From assembly GCA_963691705.1 (NCBI GenBank), contig OY829541.1, positions 42,301,661-42,365,660 on the forward strand: a stretch of DNA of 64,000 nucleotides. The letters run 5' to 3'. This DNA is from Viola odorata. Taxonomy: Eukaryota > Streptophyta > Magnoliopsida > Malpighiales > Violaceae. The notes beneath the pieces were generated by a model, which ran no database searches, was not told the origin of the DNA, and saw nothing but the letters and a program-made list of their open reading frames with translations. The translations under genes were made by a program, and so were the position numbers. Positions 10,430-23,100 of the stretch are shown in pieces; the first letter of the stretch is position 1, and each line of letters starts with the position of its first letter.

Positions 10430-13134
10430 ATGATATAGTTTTAAACGAGCGATATTCCAGGAGTTAGACAAGGGGGTACCGTTGAGTGTTTCCAGATGGT
10501 ACGCTCCTCTCCCGATGATACGGGTAACGCGGTCTGGCCCTTCCTAGTTTGGACTGAGCTTTCCCCGGCGTTGACTAGTTGCTCGCTGATCCCTGAGTAC
10601 TAGATCACCTTCTTTTAGGATTCGTTCCTTAACGCGCCTGTTATGATAACGCGCCATCTTTTTCTTATAGTGCATCATCTTCAGAAGAGCTTCCTCTTGT
10701 AATTCAGGCAGTGCGTCAAGATTCGCACGCAACCTTTTCTTATTCAACTCTTCTCTGAAGTAAGCTACCCGTAAGCTCACAGTACCAATCTCCACGGGCG
10801 TAACGGCCTTAGTGCCGAAAGCCAGCGCGAATGGTGTCTCTCCTGTACTGGTTTTCACGGTCATGCGATATGCCCACATCACATACGGCAGTTCATCTGC
10901 CCACTTCTTCTTAGATCCTTCCAGGTTCTTCTTAGCACCATTCAGGATGGCTCGGTTTGTCACCTCAGCCTGACCATTGGTCTGCGGATGAGCCACGGAA
11001 GAGAATCTCTGCTCGATTCCGAACTCCCCACATTGGTTTCTAAAGAACTAGCTGGTGAACTGCGTTCCGTTATCGCTAACTAATACGCGAGGAACTCCGA
11101 AGCGCATGATAACTTGGTGCTTGAAGAAACGCCAGATTTTTTCTATTGTGATGTTGGCAACCGCCTCCGCTTCTGCCCATTTGGTGAAGTAGTCCACTGC
11201 TACGACCATAAACTTTAGTTGCGACCTTGCCTTTAGAAATGGTCCAAGGATATCAATTCCCCATTTCGCAAAAGGACAAGGAGCGATAATATCATGGATT
11301 TGTGCAGCGGGTTGCCGGGGAATCTTGGAGAATTCCTGACACTTTTGGCAAGTTCGCACATAATCATGGCAGTCTCTCCGAATGGTGGGCCAATAGAATC
11401 CCGATCGAAAGACCTACGTAGCCATGGTTTCGCCGGATGCGTGTATGCCACAAATTCCCTCGTGGATTTCGCGGAGGGTATGAAGACCCTCTTGTTCTGT
11501 TATGCATTTCGCGGTTGGATGAGAGAAACACCTCCGTAGCAGTTCCCCATTCAAGTATGTGCACCGTGCCGCTTGCTTTAGCACTTTCTTTTTCTCAGCG
11601 TTATCCGCTGGAAGTTCATCATGTTTCAAATATTTTATGACGGGAATTCTCCAGTCATTGTTACTTTCTTCCACACAGAGCGTCGCTTGCTCTTCCATGA
11701 AGGAGGGTACGAGTATCTCCCTATAGTACACCCCCTTTGGTATGGACGCCTCTGGACTTGCCGCGAGTTTAGCGAGATTGTCAGCCTCAACGTTATCCTC
11801 TCGAGGAATGTGCTCGAAGTTGACCTGTATGCCACATTTCTTTATTTCTATCAACTCGCGCTTCACTTTGGCAAGGTATTGTACCATGATGGGCTCTCTA
11901 GCTTGAGAGTGTCCCAGCACTTGGTCTATTATCAACTTGGAGTCTCCGCAGACTTTCAGCCGCAAGTCTCCCAACCTCCTAGAGTCGTGTATTCCCTTGA
12001 TTGAAATACTCTTTCCTATCCTGAGCCCAGCTAATAGCGCTTCATATTCTGCGGCGTTATTGGACAACGGCTGCAGGATTCAGATGACATATCGCACATG
12101 GATGCCGTGAGGCCCACTGATGAAAATTCTGGCCCCGGCAAGCTCTTGATTTTTGGCGCCATCCACGTGGATAACCCACAGGTCGGTGTAGGTCTCAGGG
12201 AAGGGAAGGTCCAATTCTTTTTTTTCTTTTTCAGTCAATTCTGTTAGAGGATCCGGAGTGAAAGTGCATTCCGCGATAAAGTCCGCCAAGATTTGAGCCT
12301 TCACAGACGGTCGGGATCGGTAATGCAACCCATATTGTTCAAGTTCAAGAGCCCAGATTAACATCCTCCCCGAGGATTCAGGTTTTTGAAAGATCCTTTC
12401 CAGAGGTTGGTCTGTTAGCACAACGACAGTATGAGCTTGAAAGTATCGGCTCATTTTCTGTGTGGCTTGTATCAATGCTAACGCGATTTTCTCAATATGA
12501 GTGTATCTGAGCTCGGCATCTTTCAGGATGTGACTTACAAAGTACACCCGACGGTGCCTGCGATCGTTGTCTCGCACAAGGACCGCATTGACCACTTCGT
12601 CAGCAACCCCCAAGTATAAATATAGAATATCGCCAGGTTCTGGTCTTGTCAATACCAAGTCAGACGATAGGTAAGCTTTCAAATTTGCAAATGCTTCTTC
12701 GCACTCTGCCGTCCATCTGAAAGCGGCTTTCTTACGTATGACTTTAAAGAAAGGGAGACACCTTTCTCCTTGCTTAGAAATAAACCGTCCCAGAGCAATA
12801 ACGCGCCCGGTTAGCTTTTGTACCACTTTTATAGTCTGAGGAGATATCATGTCTTGTATAGCTTGGACCTTTGACGGGTTGGGCTGAATGCCCTTTTGGC
12901 TGACCACGTATCCCAAAAATTTGCCCGTTTGAAAGGCGAACATGCACTTTCGAGGGTTCAGCTTCATCTGATATTGCTTCATTACTTTGAATACTTCAAC
13001 CAGATCGGATAAGTGATCTTCAAAGCTTCGACTTTTAACCAGTATATCATCGACATATGCTTTGACATTTCGCCCAATCTATTTTTCAAAGACCTGATTC
13101 GCCATTCGCTGGAAGGTGGCTCCAGCGTTTTTCA
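10430..13134 (-). pseudogene. Tat polyprotein remnant: RT end, RNase H, aRNase H, integrase
   Basis: Minus-strand reading begins in RT at KNAGATFQRM, continues through the YVDD catalytic box (about 13048-13060) and FLGYVVSQKGI, then a gypsy RNase H (about 12740-12280). A second RNase H follows with WVIHVDGA (about 12165), NNAAEYEALLAG (about 12050) and CGDSKLIIDQ (about 11935), the D-E-D set of the archaeal-type domain. Integrase has the zinc finger (HEGICGIH...CQKCQEF), WGIDILGPF (about 11245), VSDNGTQF (about 11070) and EVTNRAI (about 10960). In-frame stops occur near 13080, at 12078-12080, about 11414, about 11048 and about 10544. The N-terminal part is absent, removed at the junction near 13134. 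Confidence 0.8.
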
Positions 13135-14268
13135 TGGTAAGTTACTTGCTCCACAAAAATTGGCATTCTTTTGTTTGAGAAGCTTTCAGTTTTTGTTTAA
13201 GGCTGGTTACGAAATTGTACATATTCCTTTCAAAGCTTAAAACTAGAACTATTTGAAATTAAAATGAGAGTATATTTCTATATATAGTATACCTGCGTAC
13301 TCTGAAAGTAGACCCAGACAGAAAACTGAGCCAGTGGTTTCTAAAATATGGGGCCAATCTTGAAGTGGTAATCTAACTTTTAGGTAAATTTGCAATTCAG
13401 GATATCTAAATTTTTAACTTGACAGCGTCAGTTTATTGGTAGTTGGATTTTTCTCTGCTGCTGCCTTATTTCTCTTTTTCCCCCATGTTTTTACCTTTTC
13501 AGAAAACAGTGACATTAAGAGTAATATTTTATTGAGCCAAAGAGATCCAAAGAAAAGGAAAAGGAAACTGGAGAGAAATTATTTTAAGCAACAAAAAATG
13601 AAATGGTGAATTGACAATTTCGACTAATTATTTAAGATCTCTAAAGGCACGAGAAACTAGTGAACCTCCATAAATAAGCGAGGAAGACTTTTCCAGAGGA
13701 AACTGGAGAGCAAGAAATTGTTTGAAGCAACAAAAAACAAATTGATAATTGGCTATTCCAACCAATTGTTATCTAAGATCTATAAATGCACATGAAAACT
13801 AGTGAACTTCTGTAAAGAAGCGAGGAAAACTTTTCAAGCCAGTAGGAGCTTTTGGGCAGTTTGATGTGAAAAAGGCCAGCAGTTCTCCTACTGAAAACAG
13901 CTTCTCATGTTAACCATAGGATCTCTCAACGTTCTTGCTTCTCCCTCACATGTGAGGGCCCATTTTGTGAAACAACTATTTTCAAGCTTGTCAATAAATC
14001 CAGTTCACAAAACTTCCATTCTGGCCATGCGCTTTGGAGGGAGTGCTAGGGTATCTCTTCCCTCCTGGGACTGTAGCTTTTATTATGAGATCCCTTGCAT
14101 GGTTCATTTGCCTGCATGACATTAGTGGGTTGGAAGCTTTTTGGCAGTATTTATTTTAGTTGTGAATTGTACCTTTAGATGTTGCAACAAGTCAAGCTAC
14201 TGATCAAAATAATGGTTCTCTTGGGCTATCTGAGTTATAATTAATGAATATTTTGAAACCTTGTTCAG
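13135..14268 (+). other. Probable SWEETIE intron sequence
   Basis: No exon is recognised here. The stretch starts where the Tat reverse transcriptase breaks off and leads to the first recognisable SWEETIE exon. It is AT-rich and holds the 135-bp tandem duplication listed separately. A 70-codon open frame at 13907-14119 has no recognisable content. Confidence 0.4.
13564..13839. repeat. Diverged tandem duplication, about 135 bp unit
   Basis: Unit 1 (13564-13698) and unit 2 (13699-13839) both begin GAAACTGGAGAG, continue AAGCAACAAAAAA, ATCTAAAG/ATCTATAAA-type sequence and AACTAGTGAAC, and end GCGAGGAAGACTTTTC-like. They have clearly diverged, so the duplication is old. Confidence 0.6.
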
Positions 14269-15138
14269 ATCCTTTCTATATCAGGAAGACATGATAATCC
14301 TAATGGTTTAGGAGATGGCGGTCCAGACAACGACCTGGCGTTGAATGTTGGAGAAGATGATGAAAATATGGTCTCTAGCTCCAAAGTTATGTCCATGCAA
14401 GGTTTTGCATTTGAAGCTGCTAGTGTTAATCCTAATAAAGATAAACACCTCAGGCACCGCACCAGATATTATGGGACTATGCTTTTACTCTTATTCTTAG
14501 TTTAGGTTATCTTTTCCTCCAGTCCATGTTATTTCATCTCTTTCCACGATTATTTTAGTAAAGTTTATTGTTCTGCTCTGGTCAAAAACAAAAAGTTATT
14601 TATTGCTCTGGGGTTCTAGCTTAGTTGTTAGTTTATCCTGTATTTTGTCTTCAGGATTACCTCACATAGTGTAGGTATGAAGTTCTGAATGATGTGTAAT
14701 CTCAAAATTTGACATTTAATGGAAGATGCAGACGGTTGCTTAACCATTTTTCATACTTGAAATTATGAGAATGTTGTTTTACAAATGCAGGGTGCAACAG
14801 ATGGAAAGAGTACAATGATTAGAAATAGAGAAATCATTAAAAGAGGCAGAGTTTATGTGATGGTGTAAACAAAATTTAGTTGGAAACCTCTTGGTCAAAA
14901 TAGCATGCCTATTTGAAAAGAAACAGCATTTTATTTTACACGCCTCTTGTGCTATACATGCTTTGGAACGAGAGTGCAGTACATGAGCAGCTGTATGCCT
15001 GAGCTATATATGTGACTTAGCTTTCTTTACCTTTAAAACCTGGAAAGCATGAACATAATTTTATTGATGATATACCCATTTAAATGTGGAGTTTATGCAC
15101 GTTCATATATTTTTAGCTTATTAATCTGTTGAACACAG

Positions 15139-15268
15139 GTGCTTGAGTCATCTACCTACAGCTGTAGGAAAGAACCCTGCCCATTTTGATCTCACTTTTG
15201 CAAGGGAAAAATCAACTGGAGATTGGCTTGTCCTCCACGTACAAGAGCTAGTTTCACTCGCTTATCAG
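15139..15268 (+). pseudogene. SWEETIE: SWEETIE exon (CLSHLPTAVGKN...)
   Basis: Between a CACAG acceptor and a GGTAAT donor this exon encodes CLSHLPTAVGKNPAHFDL... to ELVSLAYQ, one of the best conserved parts of the family. It is in frame with the next exon (ISTIQFENMRPIGVRLLSTI, 15366-15434). Confidence 0.8.
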
Positions 15269-17048
15269 GTAATATAAAGTCCTCAATTAACCTGCTTTAT
15301 TCTTTGAATTTCAAAGCTCTAAAATACCGAAAAGTAACCATCTTTTTTCATGTATTGTGTCATAGATAAGCACAATTCAATTTGAAAACATGCGTCCAAT
15401 AGGTGTGCGGCTTCTGAGCACAATTGTGGACAAGGTAGGCTTGTGGGAAAGAACTTTATATATTGATTTTTGTTCATCATTCTAGTGAATTTCTAACAAT
15501 ATTGACTAAGAAAATGATATCGTGATGTGAATTGCATCTCGATTCTCAACGAAAGAATACATCTATGAGAAGTTAAGTTGGATATGTTTCCTAAACCTTC
15601 TAGTAAGGTGGTAATGAAATTCATAAATCATGTTTGTCTTTCTTCATCAATATTGTTAAATGTATTGTGCTCCTAAGTTTACTTTTAACCCTCAAACAAG
15701 AAAATGTTATTCCATTGGGATTTTCTTCCGTTTCTTTGCCATTCCAAATAAAATCATGTTGGGATTCCTTGGTCTGCATCTGTGTATTCTGCTTTCAGTA
15801 GGTTGCTTTTTCACAGTTCTTAGCATGTCTTTTTTGGCATGCCAAGTATGATGTGAGAACAAATACGTTTCTTGACATTTATGTTAGAAGAGAATAGGAG
15901 AATGTCCTTTTTTTTGCCACTTGTAATGAGATTAGATGGTCCATAGCTGGTTAGCGGAATTGTGGTTCATTCCTACATCTTGTTTCATCTGTTGTTGTTT
16001 ATTGGTTCTGGCCAGTAGCAGCAGTGGTATTGAAAAGTGGGAAAAAGGAAATTAGTTGCATGGAGTAGTCCTATTAGACTGGTGAATGAGATTTTCATTG
16101 TGTGGTAACAAATAAATGAAGTGAAGTGGCAATTGGGTTTAAATCTGAACTCCTCCTTATAACATTAGCATAGTTCTTTAAGATTTCTGATAGTGACTTC
16201 GTGTGGCATACTATGGTTAAAATTTTATACAAGGGGTATTTTTGTCATGGTCTTAGTCTATCTAAGCATTGTCCTCCAAAAAAGAATAAAAGAAAGTGTA
16301 ATAGATTGATGATGATGGTGTTCTATCATCAGATTGATATAAAAGCAATGCTCTGATCATATCAGATTATATAAAAATAGCTTCCCGTAAAATTCGGTGT
16401 TGTGTTGTTGTAAGATACTTTTAGCATTGTTGTAAACTAAGTGCACATTATAAAGCAATTTTTTCATTTTCTAATGTCCTTTCTTATTCAATGCACTGTT
16501 GTCACGTGATTCACTTTGTTAATATTGTTTATTTTGACTACAATTTGAGTCAACTCCTGACCCAGAGCTTCCAGGGAACCTTTTACTAGAACAGTTCCAG
16601 GTATGTTTGTTGCTTTTATATCAATATGGTCAGGACATTAAGCTGGCTAATCCACCAGATACGTGCCAAGACTCATCACTGTTATGATATAGATATACTG
16701 CACGCATCAATTTTTTAGAATATTCAAAAGGACAGGATACAGTTTTTGGAGGTCACATTATTTTAATGAAAGGCTTTTTATAGCTGGAGGTGAAGAATAA
16801 TTTGAGTTGTCTATTAGTTGTTCCACTAAACGCTTGTGTGTGTACTGAAAGAATTGAAGATGTTTGTTTGTAGGCGCAGCTAGTATCCGCTGTTCGTACT
16901 GCTTTAGATGAATCTTCTGGCCCTATACTTCTCGAGGCAGGGCTGCAGTTGGCAACTAAGGTTTTGAGTGGATATGCTTTATTGTTATTCCATCAGTAGT
17001 TGCTTAAATAATGCTGTATAGCTGATAAATTGAAACGTCAATTCTTAG

Positions 17049-17176
17049 ATAATGACAAGTGGGATACTCGGTGGCCATCAAATTGCTGTTAGGCGAATAT
17101 TTTCACTGATTTCACTCCCCCGAATGACTTCAATGACATATATTATCCGTCATTTGCCGAATGGGTTTCATGCAAG
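17049..17176 (+). pseudogene. SWEETIE: SWEETIE exon with one-base frameshift
   Basis: The exon starts IMTSGILGGHQIAVRRIFSLIS in one frame; after about 17115 (run of five C) the family-like reading NDFNDIYYPSFAEWVSCK is found in the next frame. The change is a one-base deletion relative to the family. Splice sites (AG at 17047-17048, GTATGC after 17176) are intact. Confidence 0.8.
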
Positions 17177-17646
17177 GTATGCCTTCTTTTCCATGAAAGT
17201 GTCCTGAGGTGGTGGGTGGGGAGAGGTGTTGCGGGCAAGGTTGTTAGACTATCCGTACCACTTTAGAGCAATTTTTTCCTCTTTTTTGGTTTCCTAGAAT
17301 TCTAAGTGAAATTACTTACTGGTTATGTTGTAGATCAAGATACGACTTCTGGCTGCTCATGCTTCTCTCAAATGCTACACATTTGCTTTCTTAAGGAGAC
17401 ATCAAAGTGGCATTCCGGATGAGTATTTAGTGTTATTACCACTATTCTCGAAGTGTTCGAGTACTTTGGGAAAGTACTGGATCCAGGTTTTGAAGGAGTA
17501 CTGTTATATTTGCTTGGGCTTGAATCTCAAGAAAAATGTAAGTACTGTAAAATTTTGCACATGCTAGATTTTTTGTGTGAACATGCTTATTAGCAGTTCG
17601 CTTGGCTTGGGTATTCACACATCTACTAATCCTGTTACTTCTAAAG

Positions 17647-18096
17647 TGGAAGCCGCTGCTTGATGGGATTCAGTCGCCTCTAGTGTCATTAAATTTGCAG
17701 CAAAGTCTAGAAGAAGCATGGCCTGTAATTCTGCAAGCTCTTGCGTTGGATGCAGTTCCTGCGAATACTGTGGAGAATTCTAAGAGTGCTGAAAATATGT
17801 CAAGATATGGTTTAATTTCTGGCTATAGCATGGTGGAATTGGAAATGGAAGAGTATCAGTTTCTATGGGGTTTTGCGCTCCTTGTTCTGTTTCAGCAACA
17901 AAATGTAACTGTCAATAAACATATAATACCTCTAAGCTCTGCTGAAGTTAAACACAGTGAGGATTTGCCGAAGGAGAAAAATCCTACAGCCTTGAGACTA
18001 TATGAAGTTGTGCTACCGGTTTTCCAGTTTCTATCAACAGAACGTTTTTCCAGTGCAGAATTTTTTACTATAGGTATCTGCCGAGAATTGCTTCAG
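17647..18096 (+). pseudogene. SWEETIE: SWEETIE exon, 450 bp, intact frame
   Basis: Acceptor AAAG before 17647 and donor GTGGTG after 18096. Encodes WKPLLDGIQSPLVSLN, EEAWPVILQALALDAVPAN, EEYQFLWGFALLVLFQQQ and LPVFQFLSTERFS, typical helical HEAT-like sequence. Open throughout, with no stop. Confidence 0.85.
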
Positions 18097-19282
18097 GTGG
18101 TGATCCATTCTTTAATCTTTCATTCTTATAGCAGTGTGAAGATTTATTTGTATGCCTTTTGGATTCATTATGATTTTCTTCCATTTGAAATGATTTTGGA
18201 GTCACTTCCTCATAGCCCTAAAAATAAAATCTCAGTGTCGCATTGGTTTGAAACATGTTTTATTTGGAAGAAAGTAACTGAATGTCCTACATCTTGTAGT
18301 AGAAACTCTCTCCACGCATATTGCTCTGATTTATTTATTCATATCATCTAAGTGTTACAGTGTTGACCAAGTTACATATTTATCTTTGTTTGGCATTTAC
18401 TCTTTTGTACTGCTTTTTCAAAGAAGGTACTGTCAACACTTCTATATATTCTATGATTTATGTTTTCCATGAATTTTGTAGGATTTATTGCTAAAATGAC
18501 CTCTTCTGCTTCACGTTACAAACAAGTTTAGAGTTTAGACCAATGGCTTAGAAAACATCTATTTTCATGTTTATTTTGGGGAAGTCTAAATTTGAAAATT
18601 GTTTTCACACCTCATTGCATTAATGTAAAAAGGTGAATGCTTTCGATGTACATGTTATAATATCATGTTTAGCTGCTATACCTGAGAGTTTGAGATGATT
18701 GGTCAAGTGTGATGCATCTACTCACTTTCTTGTTTTTAGGGGCTGCTTTTCCACCTAGATTTAATATTACTCTTACCATATGGTCATTATTGATTCTGTT
18801 TGTTATTGAAAACAATTTTTAGCCTTCTTATCATGTTTGCTGCATGCAGGTTTTCTCATGCTTTATATACATGGATGATTCTTGGCATAGTCTTGCTGTA
18901 CCAGTTCTTGCACAGGTAAACTCAACGAGCTTTTCAACGAACTCATGTTTCTCAAATGAATTACTTACAAGTCATTCTAGTTTGTTTCTTGCTACCCCAT
19001 ATGGTCTGAAGTTAACCATAACAGTTTGTTAATAAAACACTAAAATAGCTCCACTCTCTCTCCCAACACCTGTTAACTGGAGAACTTTTTATTTAACCAT
19101 GACATCAATCAAAGGAATACATACTGATGTTTCCCTGATTAGTGGAATAGGTGTGTTTCTTGTTAAATTGTGAATCCTTCTTATTTTCTGTTTCATTAGA
19201 TATTCAAGTGTGTGAAATGTTTTAGTATTGCAAGGTCACACGTATATCTAGTCATATTATAAAGAACAGTTGGCTCTACAGG

Positions 19283-19287
19283 GATTG
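19283..19287. repeat. Target-site duplication GATTG, left copy
   Basis: Matches 27180-27184 exactly and abuts the TG of the LTR. Confidence 0.9.
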
Positions 19288-20128
19288 TGATATGATCCGA
19301 CCTAGGATAAGTAAGTCGAATAATATATGGAGTTTATGAAGGATCTAGCCGATGGAGTTCAATACGAGACTCGAATAATGGATGGACGATTTAACAAACA
19401 AGACGCGAACGAGCAGCGGATAGATTAATAAAAGAAACGATGGATAGGAGAGATGTTACCCGGAATGACGAATGTAGATAGATGGACTAACAGGAAGTGA
19501 TGAACAAATGCTAAACTCGTGTTGCTCAAGTCGACGAATAGCAAGCAATGCATAAAGGTGTTTAATTATCCTAAATTGTTGTCGAACAAAATACAAGTGA
19601 TCTCCCGGAGGAAGATCGGGAGGAGTGCTCTCAACTCAAGCGATCTTTCTCCAAGAAGAATTGAAGAGTTTAAGGCCTAGGTGATAATGGAAGGAGTGCT
19701 CTCAACTTTACAATTATCACTCAAGTCTAAACTAAAGTCAAATGGAAGAAATACAAAAGCTATTTATAGGTGGGCAAAAGAAAGTCTTGAAAAAGCCCAA
19801 AATACGTTCAAGGCCTGAAGTCTGGCGGTATGCCGCTCCAGGAAGGAAGTCCCTAGTGGTATACCGCTACACTCGCTTGGAATTGGCCATTTTAATTCAA
19901 TCCCTAGCGGTATGCCGCCCCAGTCATGGCATTCCTGGCTGTATGCCGCCAGGCTTGGTCTTCAAGCCTCCGATTGGATTTCGATCTTCGAAATGATGGG
20001 CAATCAACACCAACGTGCGGCCTCGTTCTTGGCCAACATCTTGGCTCATCCTAGCCTCAATCCATAGGGTGGTTTGCTTGGCCTTGCTCCGGGTGATTGG
20101 TCCTCCTAATGTGGTCGGGACCACATCA
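19288..20128 (-). repeat. 3' LTR of the intron element (841 bp)
   Basis: Plus-strand ends TGATATGATCC...ACCACATCA. The coding frame of pol enters this LTR by about 205 bp (to 19924). It contains four copies of a palindromic motif, GCGGTATRCCGC-like, at 19824-19837, 19854-19869, 19905-19920 and 19934-19953; several are damaged here but intact in the other LTR. Confidence 0.92.
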
Positions 20129-23100
20129 TCCCCTCCTCCTTCGAAAGGATTCGACCTCGAATCCAATTCTTGAGTGTCCTCGGCATCTTCTTGGCAAAGA
20201 GATAGGTCATTGATGTTGAAAGTGTTGCTTATTGTCCCATACTCGCTAGGAAGGTCAACGACATAAGCATTTGCGTTGATACGGTGTAGAATTTGGAAAG
20301 GGCCATCGCCTCGGGGACTTAGTTTACCTCTTCGGTGGTTGGGAAATCGTTCCTTGCTCCAATGTAGCCAAACCCACTGGCCGGGCTCAAAGGAAGTTGG
20401 TGTCTTGCCCTTGTTGCGCTTGTTCACTTCTCGTTCGTTCATGCCCTCGATGTTCTTGCAGACTTGCTCGTGGAGCTTTTTGACTTCGGCCGCCTTGGCA
20501 TTCCCATCTACACACTTAAGAGAACTCAAAGGCAAAGGTGAGAGATCAAGAGGGCTTAAGGGTTTGAACCCATACACCACCTCAAAAGGGGAATAACCAG
20601 TGGATGAATGCCATGCATTATTGTAGGCAAACCCAACAAATGTGATACAATCTTCCAATTTCAACCCATGCTTAGCAATTGTTACTCGAAGTAGTGATCC
20701 TAAAGTCCTATTCACCACCTCCGTTTGCCCATCCGTTTGTGGATGACAAGTGGTGGAGAAGAGGAGTTTAGTACCCAACTTCGCCCATAGGGTTCGCCAA
20801 AAGTGGCTTAGGAATTTGGTATCCCTATCACTCACAATGCTTTTCGGCATACCATGTAGCCTCACAACATGTTGAAAGAATAAGGATGCAATGTGGGTTG
20901 CGTCATGTGTTTTAGAGCATAGTATGAAATGTGCCATTTTTTAGAATCGATCCACAACAACAAAGATAGAGTCATTGCCATGTGTTGACCTAGGAAGACC
21001 TAACACGAAATCCATTGACAAGTCAACCCATGGATGTTGAGCAACCGGCAAAGGCACGTAAATGGCATGATGCTTAGATGTGGATTTAGCCGTTTTGCAC
21101 ACAACACACCGGTCCACAATATTATTAACATCTACTTTCATTCGTGGCCAAAAGAAGTGCGATTTCAAAGCATGCAATGTTTTGGCCCTACCAAAATGTC
21201 CACTCAAAGCTCCCCCGTGAGCTTCCAAAACAAGCAACTCTCTCATGCTAGAACGGGGTATGCACAATTTATCATATTTGAACAAATAATTATCATGCCT
21301 AAAGAAATGCATATAAGGCCCTTGTGCATATGTTGCATATATATCACGAAAATCCTCATCATTCTCATACATCTCAACCAAATGAGAAAATCCAAATAAT
21401 TGTGCATCAAGAGAGTTCAAAAGAGCATACCTTCGAGAAAGGGCATCGGCTACCACATTCTCCTTGCCTTGCTTGTACTTGATGGTATAGGGGAAGGCCT
21501 CGATGAACTCCATCCACTTGGCGTGGCGTTTGTTTAACTTAGCTTGGCCTTGAAGAAACTTTAAGCTTAAGTGATCGGTGTGGATGACAAATTGATTGGG
21601 TAGTAGGTAATGTTCCCATACCATAAGCGCTCTCACCAAGGCATATAACTCTCGATCGTATGTAGAGTAATTGAGCTGGGCACCGTTGAGTTTCTCGCTA
21701 AAGTATGTGATGGGTCGACCCTCTTGAGTTAGGACCGCTTCTATGCCAAGGCCACTTGCATCACACTCTAGCTCGAAAGCCTTGGTGAAGTCGGGTAAAG
21801 CTAATACGGGTGATCGCATGAGCCTCTCCTTGAGTTCCTTGAAAGCCGTGTCTTGTCTACTCCCCCACTCAAATGTTACATGCTTCTTGGTGAGTTCATT
21901 GAGGGGAGCAGCTATTGTTGAGAAGTTTGGCACAAAACGACGGTAAAAGCTTGCGAGGCCATGGAAGGATCTCACTTCACTAGCATTCTTAGGAATCGGC
22001 CACTCTCGGATTGCTTTTACTTTTTCCTCGTCAACTTGGACACCACCTACACTTACAACAAAACCAAGAAAGTGCACTCTATCCAAGCAAAATTCACATT
22101 TGATACGCTTAGCATATAATTGATGGGCACGCAAAGTGTCAAGTATTGTACGCAAGTGAAACAAATGTTGTTTAAGAGAAGAGCTATACACAAGAATATC
22201 GTCAAAATACACAACAACATATTTTCCTATGAATTCACGCAAAACATGATTCATCAATCTCATGAAAGTGCTAGGGGCATTAGACAAACCGAATGGCATT
22301 ACCATCCACTTGTACAAGCCGTGTTTGGTTTTGAAGGCGGTCTTCCATTCGTCCCCCTCATGCATCCGGATTTGGTGGTAGCCACTCATGAGATCGATCT
22401 TGGAATAGACCGTGCTCCCGCTTAACTCATCAAGCATGTCATCGAGGCGGGGTATGGGATGTCGATACCTCACGGTGATTTTGTTGATGGCTCGGCAATC
22501 CACACACATCCTCCACGATCCATCTTTCTTCGGCACTAACAGTACGGGCACGGCGCAAGGGGACATACTCTCTCTGATGAAGCCCTTGCTCAACAATTCC
22601 TCGACTTGCTTTTGGAGCTCCTTCGTTTCCTCGGGATTGCATCGGTAAGCCGGCCTATTGGGTAAGGCCGCTCCGGGTATTAGGTCTATTTTGTGCTCTA
22701 TCCCGCGGATTGGAGGGAGGCCACTAGGCATCTCGGATGGGAATACATCGTCAAATTCCTGCAAAAGTGAGACAATTTGACTTGGTAGAGAAGAATTGGG
22801 GTGAGTGTCAACATTCAAGCAATGTGGCTTGTACCGGAATACAAGACATACTTTGTTAGCTATAAGAGCTCGCCTCACATCCTTACCCCTCGCTACCACA
22901 CTCAAGTGTTTTGGCTCACTCTCTCTACCATGCTTACTTTTGTCATGGCGTGTATTCAACTCTCCTTTTGTTTTCTCCTCTCTTTTCTTTTCTTGTGAAC
23001 TACACTCACTCTCTCTTAAGAGACCATGCTTATTTTTTTCATGGCATGTTTTTTCCTCACTCGCACACCTTACTTTCTTCTCTACACTCTTTTCTCTCAC

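Larger units (their letters stand above)
947..13134 (-). mobile_element. Truncated Tat-lineage Ty3/gypsy retrotransposon with antisense ORFs
   Basis: Read on the minus strand this is the 3' two thirds of a Tat-type element: end of reverse transcriptase, gypsy RNase H, a second archaeal-type RNase H, integrase (13134 down to about 10430), a degenerate tandem repeat (10310-9790), four ORFs in the opposite direction (9182-2307), then an LTR whose U5-like end lies near 947. Two RNase H domains in series and antisense ORFs between pol and the 3' LTR are known hallmarks of the Tat lineage. The 5' LTR, gag, protease and most of RT are missing, so no target duplication can be tested. Pol has several stops; the element is dead. 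Confidence 0.68.

Noticed and set aside
11437..12004. Plus-strand frames over the Tat pol region
   Set aside because: Antisense shadows of RNase H and integrase, which show clear catalytic motifs on the minus strand.
13907..14119. Short frame before the first SWEETIE exon
   Set aside because: No resemblance to SWEETIE or other families; within probable intron.
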